Shown in pieces: positions 1 through 10,300 of a stretch of DNA of 64,000 nt (position 1 is the first letter of the stretch; every line of letters starts with the position of its first letter). Under the pieces are notes generated by a model. The model worked only from the letters and a program-made list of their open reading frames with translations. It ran no database searches and was not told the DNA's origin. A program made the position numbers and the translations under genes. The stretch comes from JANJTB01 sp032027125 (GTDB lineage: Bacteria; Bacteroidota; Ignavibacteria; Kapaibacteriales; UBA2268): positions 3,920,060 to 3,984,059 of the forward strand of contig JAVSMQ010000001.1 in assembly GCA_032027125.1 (NCBI GenBank), written 5' to 3'.

Positions 1-190
1 CTATTTCCGCTTCAACAACAAGAACCCGGTATGTCATGATTCTACTGCTTAAATAATTACTGGAAAAAGGAACTTAAATTTATAATCTGAAATAATTTTA
101 TTTTTTAATTTAACAAATCAGTCTAATTCTAAAATTATAGCTTCTATAAAGTCGAATTCAACAAACGAATATTTGTAATAATCAATAGTA
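1..190. other. Left edge without a supported gene
   Basis: All three plus-strand frames meet a stop within about 60 bases of the edge (for example TAA at 50-52 and 54-56), so the 3' end of a truncated plus-strand gene could lie here, but no recognisable protein tail is visible. The remainder up to the surE stop codon is AT-rich and shows nothing else. Confidence 0.3.
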
Positions 191-964
191 TTAAATTAAT
201 TCCAAAAAATCATTATTTACAAAACTACTGTTTTCTTCATACATATTCAATCGAATAGGTGTGACGGACACGTATCCGCCATCAACTGCAAAGTCATCAG
301 TATCAGGGTCGGAACTTGTAATTTCATATACACCTGCAAACCAAAAATACTCATTTCCAAATGGGTCAAGTCTTCTTTCATACTTATCAGCCCATTTTGA
401 ACTGCTTAATTTTGTAAATTTTATACCTTTGATGTCACTTTCCGGTTTATTGGGAATATTAACATTTAGCAGTACTTTATTTTCGTTTTTATTATTAATT
501 AATTTTTCTGCTATTCTGGATGTTATTTTACCGGCGTATGACAAATCAAGGTCAAAAGAATGTGATGAATGTGAAACCGCCATCGAATTTATTCCCGCAA
601 TTAATCCTTCTGTGGCACCGGCAACAGTGCCTGAGTAAAGCACATTAATTGATGTATTCTTTCCGTGATTTATACCGCTGACAACTAAATCCGGTTTTCT
701 TTGAAGAAGTGTCGAAATCGCAAGTTTGACACAATCTGCCGGGGTACCGTTAACCGAAAAACCAAAAAATTCTCCGTTTTTATTTACTTTATATACACGT
801 AACGGTTTATCAATTGTCAGGGCGCTGCTTACTGCACTTCTCTGAATATCGGGAGCTATAACAATGACCTCACCCAACTCACTCAAGCTGTTTTTAAGTG
901 TTTCAATTCCCGGAGCATATATACCATCGTCATTTGTGATGAGGATTAAGGGACGTTTTTTCAA
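191..964 (-). CDS. surE: 5'/3'-nucleotidase SurE
   Basis: Metal-dependent nucleoside monophosphate phosphatase (5'- and 3'-nucleotidase), a cytoplasmic stress and stationary-phase enzyme. The 257 residues match the usual family length. Visible signatures are the metal-binding NDDG at residues 11-14, Ser43 in the RSAVSSALT loop, NGTPADC at 72-78, SGINHGKN around 96-103 and YSGTVAGATEG at 110-120. It is the last gene of a minus-strand operon and starts only 3 bases after the rseP stop, so it is probably translated with it. The family call is firm; the physiological substrate cannot be read from sequence. Confidence 0.96.
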   Translation of the reverse strand: MKKRPLILITNDDGIYAPGIETLKNSLSELGEVIVIAPDIQRSAVSSALTIDKPLRVYKVNKNGEFFGFSVNGTPADCVKLAISTLLQRKPDLVVSGINHGKNTSINVLYSGTVAGATEGLIAGINSMAVSHSSHSFDLDLSYAGKITSRIAEKLINNKNENKVLLNVNIPNKPESDIKGIKFTKLSSSKWADKYERRLDPFGNEYFWFAGVYEITSSDPDTDDFAVDGGYVSVTPIRLNMYEENSSFVNNDFLELI

Positions 965-967
965 AAT

Positions 968-2335
968 TTATTTCAGAATTCGTGTTACATCATTAAATAA
1001 TACAAATGCCATAAATAAGAGCAGAATAATAATTCCACCCTGCTGAAAAGCAAGTTTAACTTTTACAGGTACTTCCCGTCTTGTTATACCTTCGATTACC
1101 GCAAATACAATATGTCCGCCGTCAAGAGCGGGAAAAGGCAGAATATTCATAAAAGCAAGAGAAATTGACAGCAAAGCAAGGAAATTTAGAAAACTGGATA
1201 TTCCACGGCTTGCCTGTTCGCCTGCCATATCCATAATCATTATTGGACCGCCTATGGTTTCTTTAAAGGATAAGTTGCCGACAAAAATCTGATTAAGCGA
1301 TTTAATGAGAAGAGTAAAAGAATTATAACTTTCAACAAATCCAATATTTATAGATTCTATAAATGAATAAGAAACGCTTGTTATAGGTCCAAATCCCATT
1401 TTAATTCCAATCATTCCATGTTCTGTTGTGGTCAGGGAATCTGACATTATATTATTCCCTCTTTTCCATACAAGAAATACAGGAGTGGATTTTGTACCTT
1501 TTAAGTTATCCTGCATTGCAGTTAAAGTTGAAATGTCACTTTCATTTATCTTTAAAATTGTATCACCCTTCATAAGTCCAACCGATTGGGCTGGCGAATC
1601 TTTGCTGACATCATCAACATAAATCTTGATTCCACCCGGAACTATACCCATAGGTTTTTTCTTTGATAATGACTTGATAATCATTGCTCCGTCAGCTTGA
1701 ATAACTTCAGTTCTGCCATCTCTCAAAAGCTCAATGTTTAATTTTTTGCCGAATTCTTTCAAAGTAATTTTGTTTAGGAAATCAGACCAGTTCGAAACCT
1801 CAGATTTATTCACACTTTTTATTATGTCGCCGGGCTTTAAACCAATTTCCGATGCAACGGATTTATCTTCAACCTTGCCGACTGTGGTGGTTGCAAATTC
1901 TGACTTACCTTCAAAAAATGCAAGGGATGCAAATACAACTACTGCAAGTATCACGTTCATTATTACACCGGCACTCAAAACAAATATCTTTTGAAAGGCA
2001 TTTTTTGAGCGGAATTCATAAGGTTTTGATTCAGTATTTTGAAATTCAGTATCAAAACTCTCATCAATCATACCGGAAATTTTCACATATCCGCCAATCG
2101 GGAATATAGCTATTCTATAATCGGTATGGTTTCCAAGTTCAACATCTTCGGATAGTTTCCCAAATGAAAACCCATTTATTTTATTCCAGCCGACAATCCT
2201 TTTACCCATGCCGATTGAGAATACTTCAGCCCTCATTCCTGTAATTCTGGCGGCTATAAAATGTCCGAATTCATGAATTGCTACTAGAATACCAATTACA
2301 ATTACGAAATATATAATACTGCTTATTAGTTCCAT
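968..2335 (-). CDS. rseP: Site-2 protease RseP (zinc metalloprotease)
   Basis: Inner-membrane intramembrane protease that cuts transmembrane anti-sigma factors and signal-peptide remnants. The first membrane segment carries HEFGH (His21, Glu22, His25), which ligates the catalytic zinc, and the C-terminal membrane segment carries LDGGH, the third-ligand motif. Between them lie two PDZ-like regions (about residues 150-220 and 230-310), as in the gamma-proteobacterial enzyme. At 455 residues it is of normal length. It sits 9 bases after dxr and 3 bases before surE. A membrane protein encoded beside an ECF sigma factor at 46.8 kb is one possible substrate, which is inference only. Confidence 0.95.
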   Translation of the reverse strand: MELISSIIYFVIVIGILVAIHEFGHFIAARITGMRAEVFSIGMGKRIVGWNKINGFSFGKLSEDVELGNHTDYRIAIFPIGGYVKISGMIDESFDTEFQNTESKPYEFRSKNAFQKIFVLSAGVIMNVILAVVVFASLAFFEGKSEFATTTVGKVEDKSVASEIGLKPGDIIKSVNKSEVSNWSDFLNKITLKEFGKKLNIELLRDGRTEVIQADGAMIIKSLSKKKPMGIVPGGIKIYVDDVSKDSPAQSVGLMKGDTILKINESDISTLTAMQDNLKGTKSTPVFLVWKRGNNIMSDSLTTTEHGMIGIKMGFGPITSVSYSFIESINIGFVESYNSFTLLIKSLNQIFVGNLSFKETIGGPIMIMDMAGEQASRGISSFLNFLALLSISLAFMNILPFPALDGGHIVFAVIEGITRREVPVKVKLAFQQGGIIILLLFMAFVLFNDVTRILK

Positions 2336-2344
2336 TTTTTACTT

Positions 2345-3502
2345 TTATATTTTTTTGATAAAAACCAATGTTCTCTCTCGTGCTTCAGAATCAGAGTCAA
2401 CAATGTCGTTTAGAGACGGCACAGAAATATGTTCAAAATTTTCCAAAATTCTTTCAATTATAACTGAAATATCTGTAAATTTTATTTTTCCGTCCAAAAA
2501 AGCAGCTACACAAATCTCATTTGCAGCATTAAGTACCGCAGGTGAGTTACCACCGGCATCCAATGCGTTATATCCCAATTTTAAACATGGGTATCTGTTA
2601 AGGTCAGGCTCGTAAAAATCAAATTTACCGATTTTGACTAGGTCAATTCTCGGAAAATCAAATTCATGTCTGTCAGGGTAGGTGAGTGCATAAGATATTG
2701 GCATACGCATATCCGGCATACCTAATTGTGCCTTTACAGAGCCGTCTTTAAATTGTACAAGTGAATGAATTATACTCTGAGGATGAATAACCACGTCAAT
2801 TTTCTTACGTTCCAGATTGAACAGCCAATGGGCTTCAATAACCTCAAAACCTTTATTCATCATTGTAGCTGAATCAATTGTTATCTTGCTTCCCATTGAC
2901 CAGTTTGGGTGGTCAAGAGCCTGAGCAATTGTCAAAAATTCAAAATCTTCAATACCTGTATTTCGGAATGGTCCGCCGGAGGCTGTCAGAATAATCTTTT
3001 CAATACTACCGTATTCTTCACCGGCTAAGCACTGCAATATCGCACTATGCTCACTGTCAACGGCAAGAATAGGTGTATTGTTGCTCCTTGCTTCACTCAT
3101 TATAATGCTTCCGGCACTTACCAAAGTTTCTTTATTTGCAAGTGCAACGGGAATACCTTTTTTAATAGCTGAAATTGTGGGTATAACGCCGGAGAATCCT
3201 ACCAGTGCAGAAATCAGAAGTTCATTTGTACTATCTGATGCAACCTGAATAATACCATCGGTACCATAGAGAATTTCTCCCTTAAAAGAAGTACTTTTTT
3301 TAAAGGACAAATAAGATGTTTCATCGGCAATTACAATTCCTTTCGGATTAAATTTCAAACAAATTTCTTCAAGTGAAGATATATTTTTGTTGGCTGTCAG
3401 ATAATTTATTTCAAACATCCCCGGCAGGGAGTCCAATACATTTAAAGTCTGCAATCCTATTGAGCCTGTAGCACCCAAAATCGTTATTCGTTTACTTTCC
3501 AT
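2345..3502 (-). CDS. dxr: 1-deoxy-D-xylulose 5-phosphate reductoisomerase
   Basis: Converts DXP to 2-C-methyl-D-erythritol 4-phosphate with NADPH, the committed step of the MEP isoprenoid pathway. Visible signatures are the N-terminal Rossmann motif GATGSIG (residues 10-16), ANKETLVSAG (122-131), the divalent-metal site D149-S150-E151, and the TASGGPFR substrate loop. The length of 385 residues is standard. It lies between rng and rseP with gaps of 7 and 9 bases. A dxr-rseP neighbourhood is common in bacteria and supports both calls. It also shows that this organism makes isoprenoids, including the tail used by MenA at 45.8 kb, by the MEP route. Confidence 0.97.
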   Translation of the reverse strand: MESKRITILGATGSIGLQTLNVLDSLPGMFEINYLTANKNISSLEEICLKFNPKGIVIADETSYLSFKKSTSFKGEILYGTDGIIQVASDSTNELLISALVGFSGVIPTISAIKKGIPVALANKETLVSAGSIIMSEARSNNTPILAVDSEHSAILQCLAGEEYGSIEKIILTASGGPFRNTGIEDFEFLTIAQALDHPNWSMGSKITIDSATMMNKGFEVIEAHWLFNLERKKIDVVIHPQSIIHSLVQFKDGSVKAQLGMPDMRMPISYALTYPDRHEFDFPRIDLVKIGKFDFYEPDLNRYPCLKLGYNALDAGGNSPAVLNAANEICVAAFLDGKIKFTDISVIIERILENFEHISVPSLNDIVDSDSEARERTLVFIKKI

Positions 3503-3509
3503 GTCGCCT

Positions 3510-5180
3510 TTATAAATATTCGCCTGTTATATCTTTCTGTTGACGAACTGAGTAAAATTTAAATTGGTCAATAGCGACAGAATCAGATTGCTGAACTTTT
3601 ATTCTTGCAAAATATTTAATCATCAGTTTTGAAATGATAGTCCAGGTTCCGCTTGTTATATAATCAGCAATTGTTGAGTGTACATTTAATATAAGTCTAA
3701 ATTCTGTAGATGACCTTCTGAAATTTTTAAGCCATCGGTCAATTTCATTTATCAGAACAGCTTTTGAAGTTACCCTTCCGCTGCCCTTGCAGGTAGGACA
3801 GGATTCTGTGAGTTTTTCACTAATATTCTGATTGATTCTCTGTCGCGTAATCTGCATCAGCCCTAATTGCGAAACAGGATAAATAACTGTTTTAGCGCGG
3901 TCCCGGGACATCTCCTTTTTCATTTCAGCAAACAGCTTTTTGCGGTTATTTTCATCACCCATGTCTATGAAATCAATGATAATCATTCCGCCAAGGTCTC
4001 TCAACCTGATTTGTTTAGCTGTTTCCCGCATTGCCTCCATATTTGTTTTAAAGGCATTGCGTTCCTGGTCGCGTTCGACAGATTTCCCTGAATTAACATC
4101 AACAACCGTCATTGCTTCGGTATGTTCAATCATTATATCGCCGCCGCTATGAAGGTTAACACGCCGCTTATAAGTCTTTGCCAGTTCCTTGTCAACACCG
4201 AAATCCTCGAATATACCGTTCTTTCCTGTATAGAGTTCAACGCGATTCTCCAAATGCGGAGAAACTCTTTTGATATAGTTATTTAATTCATTGTAAAGTT
4301 TTTTTGAATCAAGTATAACTCTCTGAACATTTGGTGTGAATAAATCGCGGACAATACTATTTGCAAGCTGCATATCCATATAAACGTTTCCGGGTTTGAC
4401 CGTATTTTTCATTTTGGTTTCAACTTCAGACCAGATTGTCAGTAATTCTTCCCAATCACGTTTTAACTCATCCTCGATTTTTCCGCGAGAAGCAGTACGA
4501 ATAATACAGCCGGCACCTTTTGGCAGAAATTTCTTTGCAGTTGACCTTAGACGTTTTCTTTCCTGAAATGAAGCAATTTTTCTTGATACACCAATCAATT
4601 CGTCCTTTGGAAGAAGCACTACATATCTGCCCGGTATAGCAATTTTCGAAGTAACCTTAACACCTTTGTTTGCATAAGCCTCCCGGACAATCTGCACTAA
4701 TATCCATTGTCCTTCTTTTAAGTTTATAGTAACTTCGCCCGAACGTTTGGTTTTGAATTTGGCTAATTTTACATTTTTGGGATTGTATTTGCTTTTAATA
4801 TGTTTGGATTTTTCAGGAATAGCAGCCGGCTCGATTTCTTCGGGAACTTGGTCGGTTTCTTGAGCTGTTTCTTCAGTTTCGGCTTCTTCAGAATTTTCTT
4901 CAAGTTCTATAGTTTCGTCATCGTCTTCTTCAGTGATTACATTCATTTCAAGATTTTCTTCAACATCAGAAAAATGAAGAAATGCGTCCTGATGTAGTCC
5001 GATATCAATAAATGCAGCATTAATACCATGAAGTATTTTACTTACTTTACCGTAATAAATACTTCCGATATATCTCTCTTTATTCGGCAATTCTATGAAA
5101 TACTCAGCAAGTTCTCCATCCTCGGTTATCGCTACCCGGACTTCATTTATAGCTGAATGTATAATTATCTCTTTTTTCAT
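3510..5180 (-). CDS. rng: Ribonuclease E/G family endoribonuclease
   Basis: Single-strand endoribonuclease for rRNA and mRNA processing. The N-terminal S1-like fold (residues about 36-160, with GKVSKILHGINAAFIDIG) is interrupted by an insertion at about 74-150 made mostly of Glu and Asp followed by a Lys-rich stretch. The catalytic domain follows, with metal-binding aspartates in VVDVNSGK and IDFIDM and the zinc-link motif CPTCKGSGR near residue 470. At 556 residues it is the short RNase G-like form without the long degradosome scaffold of E. coli RNase E. It is the first gene of the operon, and the 288-base gap upstream is shared with a divergent gene. Confidence 0.93.
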   Translation of the reverse strand: MKKEIIIHSAINEVRVAITEDGELAEYFIELPNKERYIGSIYYGKVSKILHGINAAFIDIGLHQDAFLHFSDVEENLEMNVITEEDDDETIELEENSEEAETEETAQETDQVPEEIEPAAIPEKSKHIKSKYNPKNVKLAKFKTKRSGEVTINLKEGQWILVQIVREAYANKGVKVTSKIAIPGRYVVLLPKDELIGVSRKIASFQERKRLRSTAKKFLPKGAGCIIRTASRGKIEDELKRDWEELLTIWSEVETKMKNTVKPGNVYMDMQLANSIVRDLFTPNVQRVILDSKKLYNELNNYIKRVSPHLENRVELYTGKNGIFEDFGVDKELAKTYKRRVNLHSGGDIMIEHTEAMTVVDVNSGKSVERDQERNAFKTNMEAMRETAKQIRLRDLGGMIIIDFIDMGDENNRKKLFAEMKKEMSRDRAKTVIYPVSQLGLMQITRQRINQNISEKLTESCPTCKGSGRVTSKAVLINEIDRWLKNFRRSSTEFRLILNVHSTIADYITSGTWTIISKLMIKYFARIKVQQSDSVAIDQFKFYSVRQQKDITGEYL

Positions 5181-5468
5181 TTTTGAATCTAATCAACTTT
5201 AAAATACAAAAATATCAAATTTTAAGCAGATTTAATAATGATAGTTCAGGATATTGATATAAATAGGTCTGAAAGTTCATAAACTATCAAAGTAAATCGA
5301 ATTTATTGATAATAATTTGACGAAACGTTAAAATTGTGAGAATAAGCAATTTGTAATTTTATATTGTTATTAACGTCTGAAATTATTATGATTTTTAATT
5401 TTAAAAGAATTTTGCATTTTAAATTAATGATTTTGTCAAAATGCATTTAATATTTAAAGAACGAATCA

Positions 5469-6068
5469 ATGAGTAATGTATTTGAATTTAAAGGCTTCAA
5501 GCCTGTAGTAAATGAAAGCAGTTTTATACATCCTAATGCAACGGTAATAGGTAATGTAATAATCGGCAAAGATGTATATATTGGTCCCGGCGCTGTCATA
5601 AGAGGTGATTGGGGTGAGATAATAATCGAAGACGGCTGCAATGTACAGGAGAACTGTATAATTCACATGTTTCCGGGAGTTTCGGTCAGACTTAAGGAAT
5701 CGGCTCATATTGGTCATGGTGCCATCATCCATGGTGCTGTTATAGGCAGAAACTCACTTATAGGAATGAATGCCGTGATTATGGATAATGTTGTTATTGG
5801 TGATGAATGTATTGTCGGTGCTTTATGTTTCGTGCCTGCTGAAATGGTTGTTCCCGATAGAAAAATTGTAGTCGGCAATCCTGCAAAGATAGTAAAAGAC
5901 GTATCCGATGATATGATTAATTGGAAAACCGATGGTACCAAACTGTATCAGACATTGCCTAAAGAATATTTCGATTCAATGATACCATGCCAGCCGTTGA
6001 GAGAAATACCTAAAGACAGACCTGAAATGATAAATAATTACAAACCGTGGAAAAGTGCAAATAAATAA
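5469..6068 (+). CDS. Gamma-carbonic-anhydrase-like hexapeptide protein (PaaY/YrdA type)
   Basis: Left-handed beta-helix protein of the gamma-carbonic anhydrase family, cytoplasmic and expected to be trimeric. The hexapeptide turns (VIGNVIIG, VYIGPGAVIRG, GHGAIIHG) run through residues 22-150. The three zinc-ligand histidines of the family are seen at His66, His83 and His88, together with Arg45, Asp47 and Gln60, which line the active site in characterised members. The C-terminal helix (about 150-199) is of PaaY/CaiE style. It may be an active carbonic anhydrase or a thioesterase-like PaaY; sequence alone does not decide. It is divergent from rng and followed after 95 bases by hydE. Confidence 0.85.
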   Translation: MSNVFEFKGFKPVVNESSFIHPNATVIGNVIIGKDVYIGPGAVIRGDWGEIIIEDGCNVQENCIIHMFPGVSVRLKESAHIGHGAIIHGAVIGRNSLIGMNAVIMDNVVIGDECIVGALCFVPAEMVVPDRKIVVGNPAKIVKDVSDDMINWKTDGTKLYQTLPKEYFDSMIPCQPLREIPKDRPEMINNYKPWKSANK

Positions 6069-6163
6069 TTCCGAAAATCTTTTTTTAGTATCTTAAATTG
6101 AGGTATTTTTATAATTGATTAATGTTCGATTTATTAAAAAGTTAATTTATAAACTTTAAAATT

Positions 6164-7258
6164 ATGTCATTAGAAACGATATTAAATAAGGATTCTTTCA
6201 GCAAAAGTGATATTGTGCAGTTGCTGAATACAGATTTTGATGATAGGAATACACTTTTCAAATATGCTTCAGAAATAAAGAAAAAATATGTTGACAGCAA
6301 AACTTATTTCAGAGGTTTAATAGAATATTCAAATGTATGCGGCAAAAACTGCCTTTATTGCGGCATCAGAAGAGGAAACAAAAATCTTACAAGATATACA
6401 TTGAGTGATGAAGAAATAATCAAATCTGCAAAATTTGCAATGGATAATAACTACGGCTCAATTGTTTTGCAGGGAGGGGAAATTGAATCAGAAAAAAATA
6501 CCGCCCGAATCAACAACCTGATTCTTAAAATGATGGAAATGAGCGACGGAAAATTGGGAATAACTCTTTCGTTAGGCGAGCAGAGCTTTGATACTTACAA
6601 ATTATGGAAAGATTCAGGTGCAAAACGTTACCTGCTTAGAATAGAGACATCCAGCAGAAAGCTGTATAAATTAATCCATCCCGATGATGAAAAACATAAT
6701 TTTGATAAACGTGTTGAATGTCTTAAGAATCTTAAAGATATTGGTTATCAGGTCGGTACTGGCGTAATGGTTGGTTTCCCATGGCAGACTGCCGAAGATA
6801 TTGCCGGCGATGTCCTGTTTATCAAAGAAATGGATGTTGATATGATTGGCTTAGGTCCGTATCTCGTTCACAAAGACACTCCATTGTATCAACACAGAGA
6901 AGTTCTTTTACCTTTAGAGGAAAGGTTTATATTAACTCTCAAACTTATTTCGATTTTACGCATTATGATGAAAGATATCAATATAGCGGCTTCAACAGCC
7001 ATGCAGTCTATCGATAAATTTGGAAGAGAAAAGGCAATTAAAGCAGGTGCAAATATCATTATGCCCAACATAACACCGGGTCAGTATCGGGATTTGTACA
7101 AACTTTACGAAAATAAACCATGCACCGATGAAGAAGCTGAAGACTGTCTGAACTGTATGGAAGTAAGAATTTCAATAGCCGGTGATGAAATCGGACTTGG
7201 CAGTCAGGGTGATTCAATTCATTTTCAAAAAAGACAAAAATTACATCTAAATTCCTGA
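6164..7258 (+). CDS. hydE: [FeFe]-hydrogenase maturase HydE (radical SAM)
   Basis: Radical SAM enzyme acting in assembly of the dithiomethylamine-bridged H-cluster of [FeFe] hydrogenase. The SAM cluster motif CX3CX2C is Cys59, Cys63 and Cys66, followed by GIRRGN, typical of the HydE/PylB/BioB branch. A second C-terminal CX7CX2C motif (Cys320, Cys328, Cys331) matches the accessory cluster known in HydE and speaks against PylB and BioB. Length (364) fits. No hydF, hydG or hydrogenase structural gene lies in the window, so its partners must be elsewhere or the gene is an orphan. Start ATG at 6164. Confidence 0.87.
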   Translation: MSLETILNKDSFSKSDIVQLLNTDFDDRNTLFKYASEIKKKYVDSKTYFRGLIEYSNVCGKNCLYCGIRRGNKNLTRYTLSDEEIIKSAKFAMDNNYGSIVLQGGEIESEKNTARINNLILKMMEMSDGKLGITLSLGEQSFDTYKLWKDSGAKRYLLRIETSSRKLYKLIHPDDEKHNFDKRVECLKNLKDIGYQVGTGVMVGFPWQTAEDIAGDVLFIKEMDVDMIGLGPYLVHKDTPLYQHREVLLPLEERFILTLKLISILRIMMKDINIAASTAMQSIDKFGREKAIKAGANIIMPNITPGQYRDLYKLYENKPCTDEEAEDCLNCMEVRISIAGDEIGLGSQGDSIHFQKRQKLHLNS

Positions 7259-7340
7259 TAAATTCATTTTCAATTTTTTCTTAATTTTACAAATAGTTAC
7301 ATTAGTATTTGTTATTTATATTATTTTAGAAAATCATATC

Positions 7341-10300
7341 ATGAAATATATTTGTACGCTGTTTCTTACACTTTTGTCATTGACAAATACTAACGCACAA
7401 AACTGGTTAGATTTACAAAAACCGGAAATCATTAAAAATGGAACTGGTTATTCAACTCACGACCAGGCGTTTGGCATTTTTGAAGATGCATCCGGCAATT
7501 TATACCAAACAGGTTATTACGAAGGAGAAATTACTTTCGGCACAAGCACTCTGAGTTCAATAGGAAGCAGAGATATTTTTGTTGCAAAAGTAAATAAAAA
7601 CGGGGGATGGGACTGGGCGGTGTCTGCCGGCGGTACATCAACCGATTTCAGCAGAGATTTAACATGTGATGCTTCGGGAAATATATACGTAACCGGATAT
7701 TTCTATGGTACCTGTTATTTCGGAAACCAATCTGTAACTGCAGCCGGTAATTCGGATGTATTTATTGCTAAATTAGGCAGTTCGGGTGAGTGGCTCTGGG
7801 TTAGAGCAGTCTTAGGTTCGGGATTTAACCGCGGGAATTCGGTGGTTTGTGATAATTCCGGGTATTGTTATGTTGGCGGAAGTTTTGAATCAACAATCAG
7901 TTTCGGGAATCTCAATTTGTCGTCATCGGGCTTGAGAGATATTTTTATTGCCAAGATTAGTCCGGCTGGCAATTGGATTTGGGCTGTTAAAGCTGGTGGA
8001 GGAGGTCAGGAAGAAGCTCTTGGATTAAAATATAATACTTCAAACTTTTTTCTTGGTGTGACCGGTTATTACTCTTCAAATCCTGCGTTCGGACAAACAG
8101 TCCTAACGGGAATGGGGGGGCGTGATATATTTGTTGCCAGATTGGACACCAACGGCTCATGGAACTGGGCAAAATCAGCGGCTTCAAGCGGTGCTGAAGA
8201 GTCCCGCGCCATAGCTCTTGACGGAGCAGGGAACGCTGTCATAACAGGCTTTTATACAACATCTGTTTCCTTTGGCGGGAATATTCTTCAGGCTGCAACC
8301 GGAAAGGATGTTTATGTTGCAAAGATTGATAAATCAGGCAACTGGATTTGGGCAGTAAATGCTACAGGTACAGGAGACCAGGAAGCTCAGTCAATTGGTT
8401 TGGACAATGGCGGGAATGCATACTTGACAGGTTTGTTTTATACAGAAATTAAATTTGGTAACATAGAATTAACAGCCATTGCTGACCGCAATTTATTTAC
8501 AGCCAGAATCAGTTCATCCGGTTCATGGAACTGGGGAAAATCTGCTACAGGCAATTCATCAATAGACGGAATGGGAATTTCTGTTTCAGCAAATGGAACA
8601 TCATATTTAAGCGGTTCTTTCTATGATAATGCGATTTTTGCAACAACAACACTCCTTACACACGGTGAATCAGATTTGTTTGCTGCGAGGATTTCAGGTT
8701 CCGGAACATGGGCATGGGCTTCATCAAATGGTGCTGTGACAGGTCTGGTTACCGGAGAGGGTGTATGTATTGACTCAACGGGTAATTCAATCTTCACGGG
8801 CAGTTTTTACGGTACTGTTCGCTTCGGAAGCGATACATTAGTCAGTAATGGCAGCGGTGATATTTATATTGCTAAATTATCTTCCGAGGGTAATTGGATT
8901 TGGGCGAAATCTTTTGGAGGTTTCGGTTTTGACAGCGGAAAATCAGTTGCTTCTGATACTAATAATAATATATATTTAACAGGTTCCTTTGAAAATGATA
9001 TTGATTTTGATATAAATACCTTTATTTCTAATGGTTTCAACGATTCATTTATTATGAAAATATCTTCATCCGGTGTGCCTGTTTGGGTTAAAGCCAATGG
9101 AGATGTGGAATCGGATGCAGGGAAAAAAGTATTATTTAAAAATAATTATATAATCTATTCAGGGATATACGGAAGGAAACCTTATTTCGGAGTAACAAGA
9201 TTAAGTGCAAGGGGGAATGACGATATTTTTATCTGCAAACTCGATACTTCCGGTAATTATATTTGGACAGCATCTGCCGGAAGTAACCAGTTTGACGCCG
9301 TAAATAATATTGCTCTTGATAAGGATGAAAATATTATTGCAGCAGGCGGTTTTGAAGGTACCTGTTATTTCGGAACCAAAACAGTTTCAAGTACAGGCGG
9401 TGATGATATTTTTATAGCAAAAATGAACAGTTCCGGTACATGGCTTTGGGCTGTAAAAGCCGGAACAAGTAATTATCAGGAAGCCGGATGGGGTGTCGCT
9501 GCCGATTCCGAAAAAAATATATTTGTTACCGGTACTTACCGCGCTTTATGTCTGTTCGGCTCTCAATATTTAGTTAACAATGGTCAGAACGATATTTCTT
9601 TATCAAAATTAGACTCAAATGGAAATTGGCTCTGGAGCAAAGGTATCGGCGGTTCAGGAACAGATATTGCTTATGATTTGGATTATCTTAACGGAAGAAT
9701 TACAATTGCCGGAGCAGTATCAAACGGATTTACGTACAATAATTTACAATTTACAGCAAACGGCTTTCCCCGGAATGCATTTATTTCTGCTTTTGACAAT
9801 CAGGGAAATATTCTATGGGTAAAATCCGATGAATTCACCGGTTTTTCAGAAATACTTTCGCTATCAATCAGCAAATTAAATGTCAGCCATTTAACAGGCA
9901 ATTTCGGACCATCTGTTAAATTTGGAAATTTAACTGCTGCGGAAGTCAGTAATGTGGACAGAAATGCTTTCATTGCACATAACGGAGTTACTATTGCCAA
10001 ACCGGATTGGATTTTCAGAGACAGTACAGGTTTAAGGGCCATAATTAAGATTCCGAAAAATATTAATCCGAAAGTAAACGGTCGCGACTTTTTTACAGGT
10101 GATGCAGTAGGTATATTCTTCATTAGAAACAGTAATTATTATTGTGCCGGTATGGGTTATTGGACAGGCGATGATATGGAAATTACAGTTTGGGGAGATG
10201 ATATAAACACACCTACAAAAGACGGCATGTCAAATTCAGAAAAATTTAATATCCGGCTCTGGGATGGTTCAAAAGCTGAAGAAACCGGCTGCAAAGTAAG

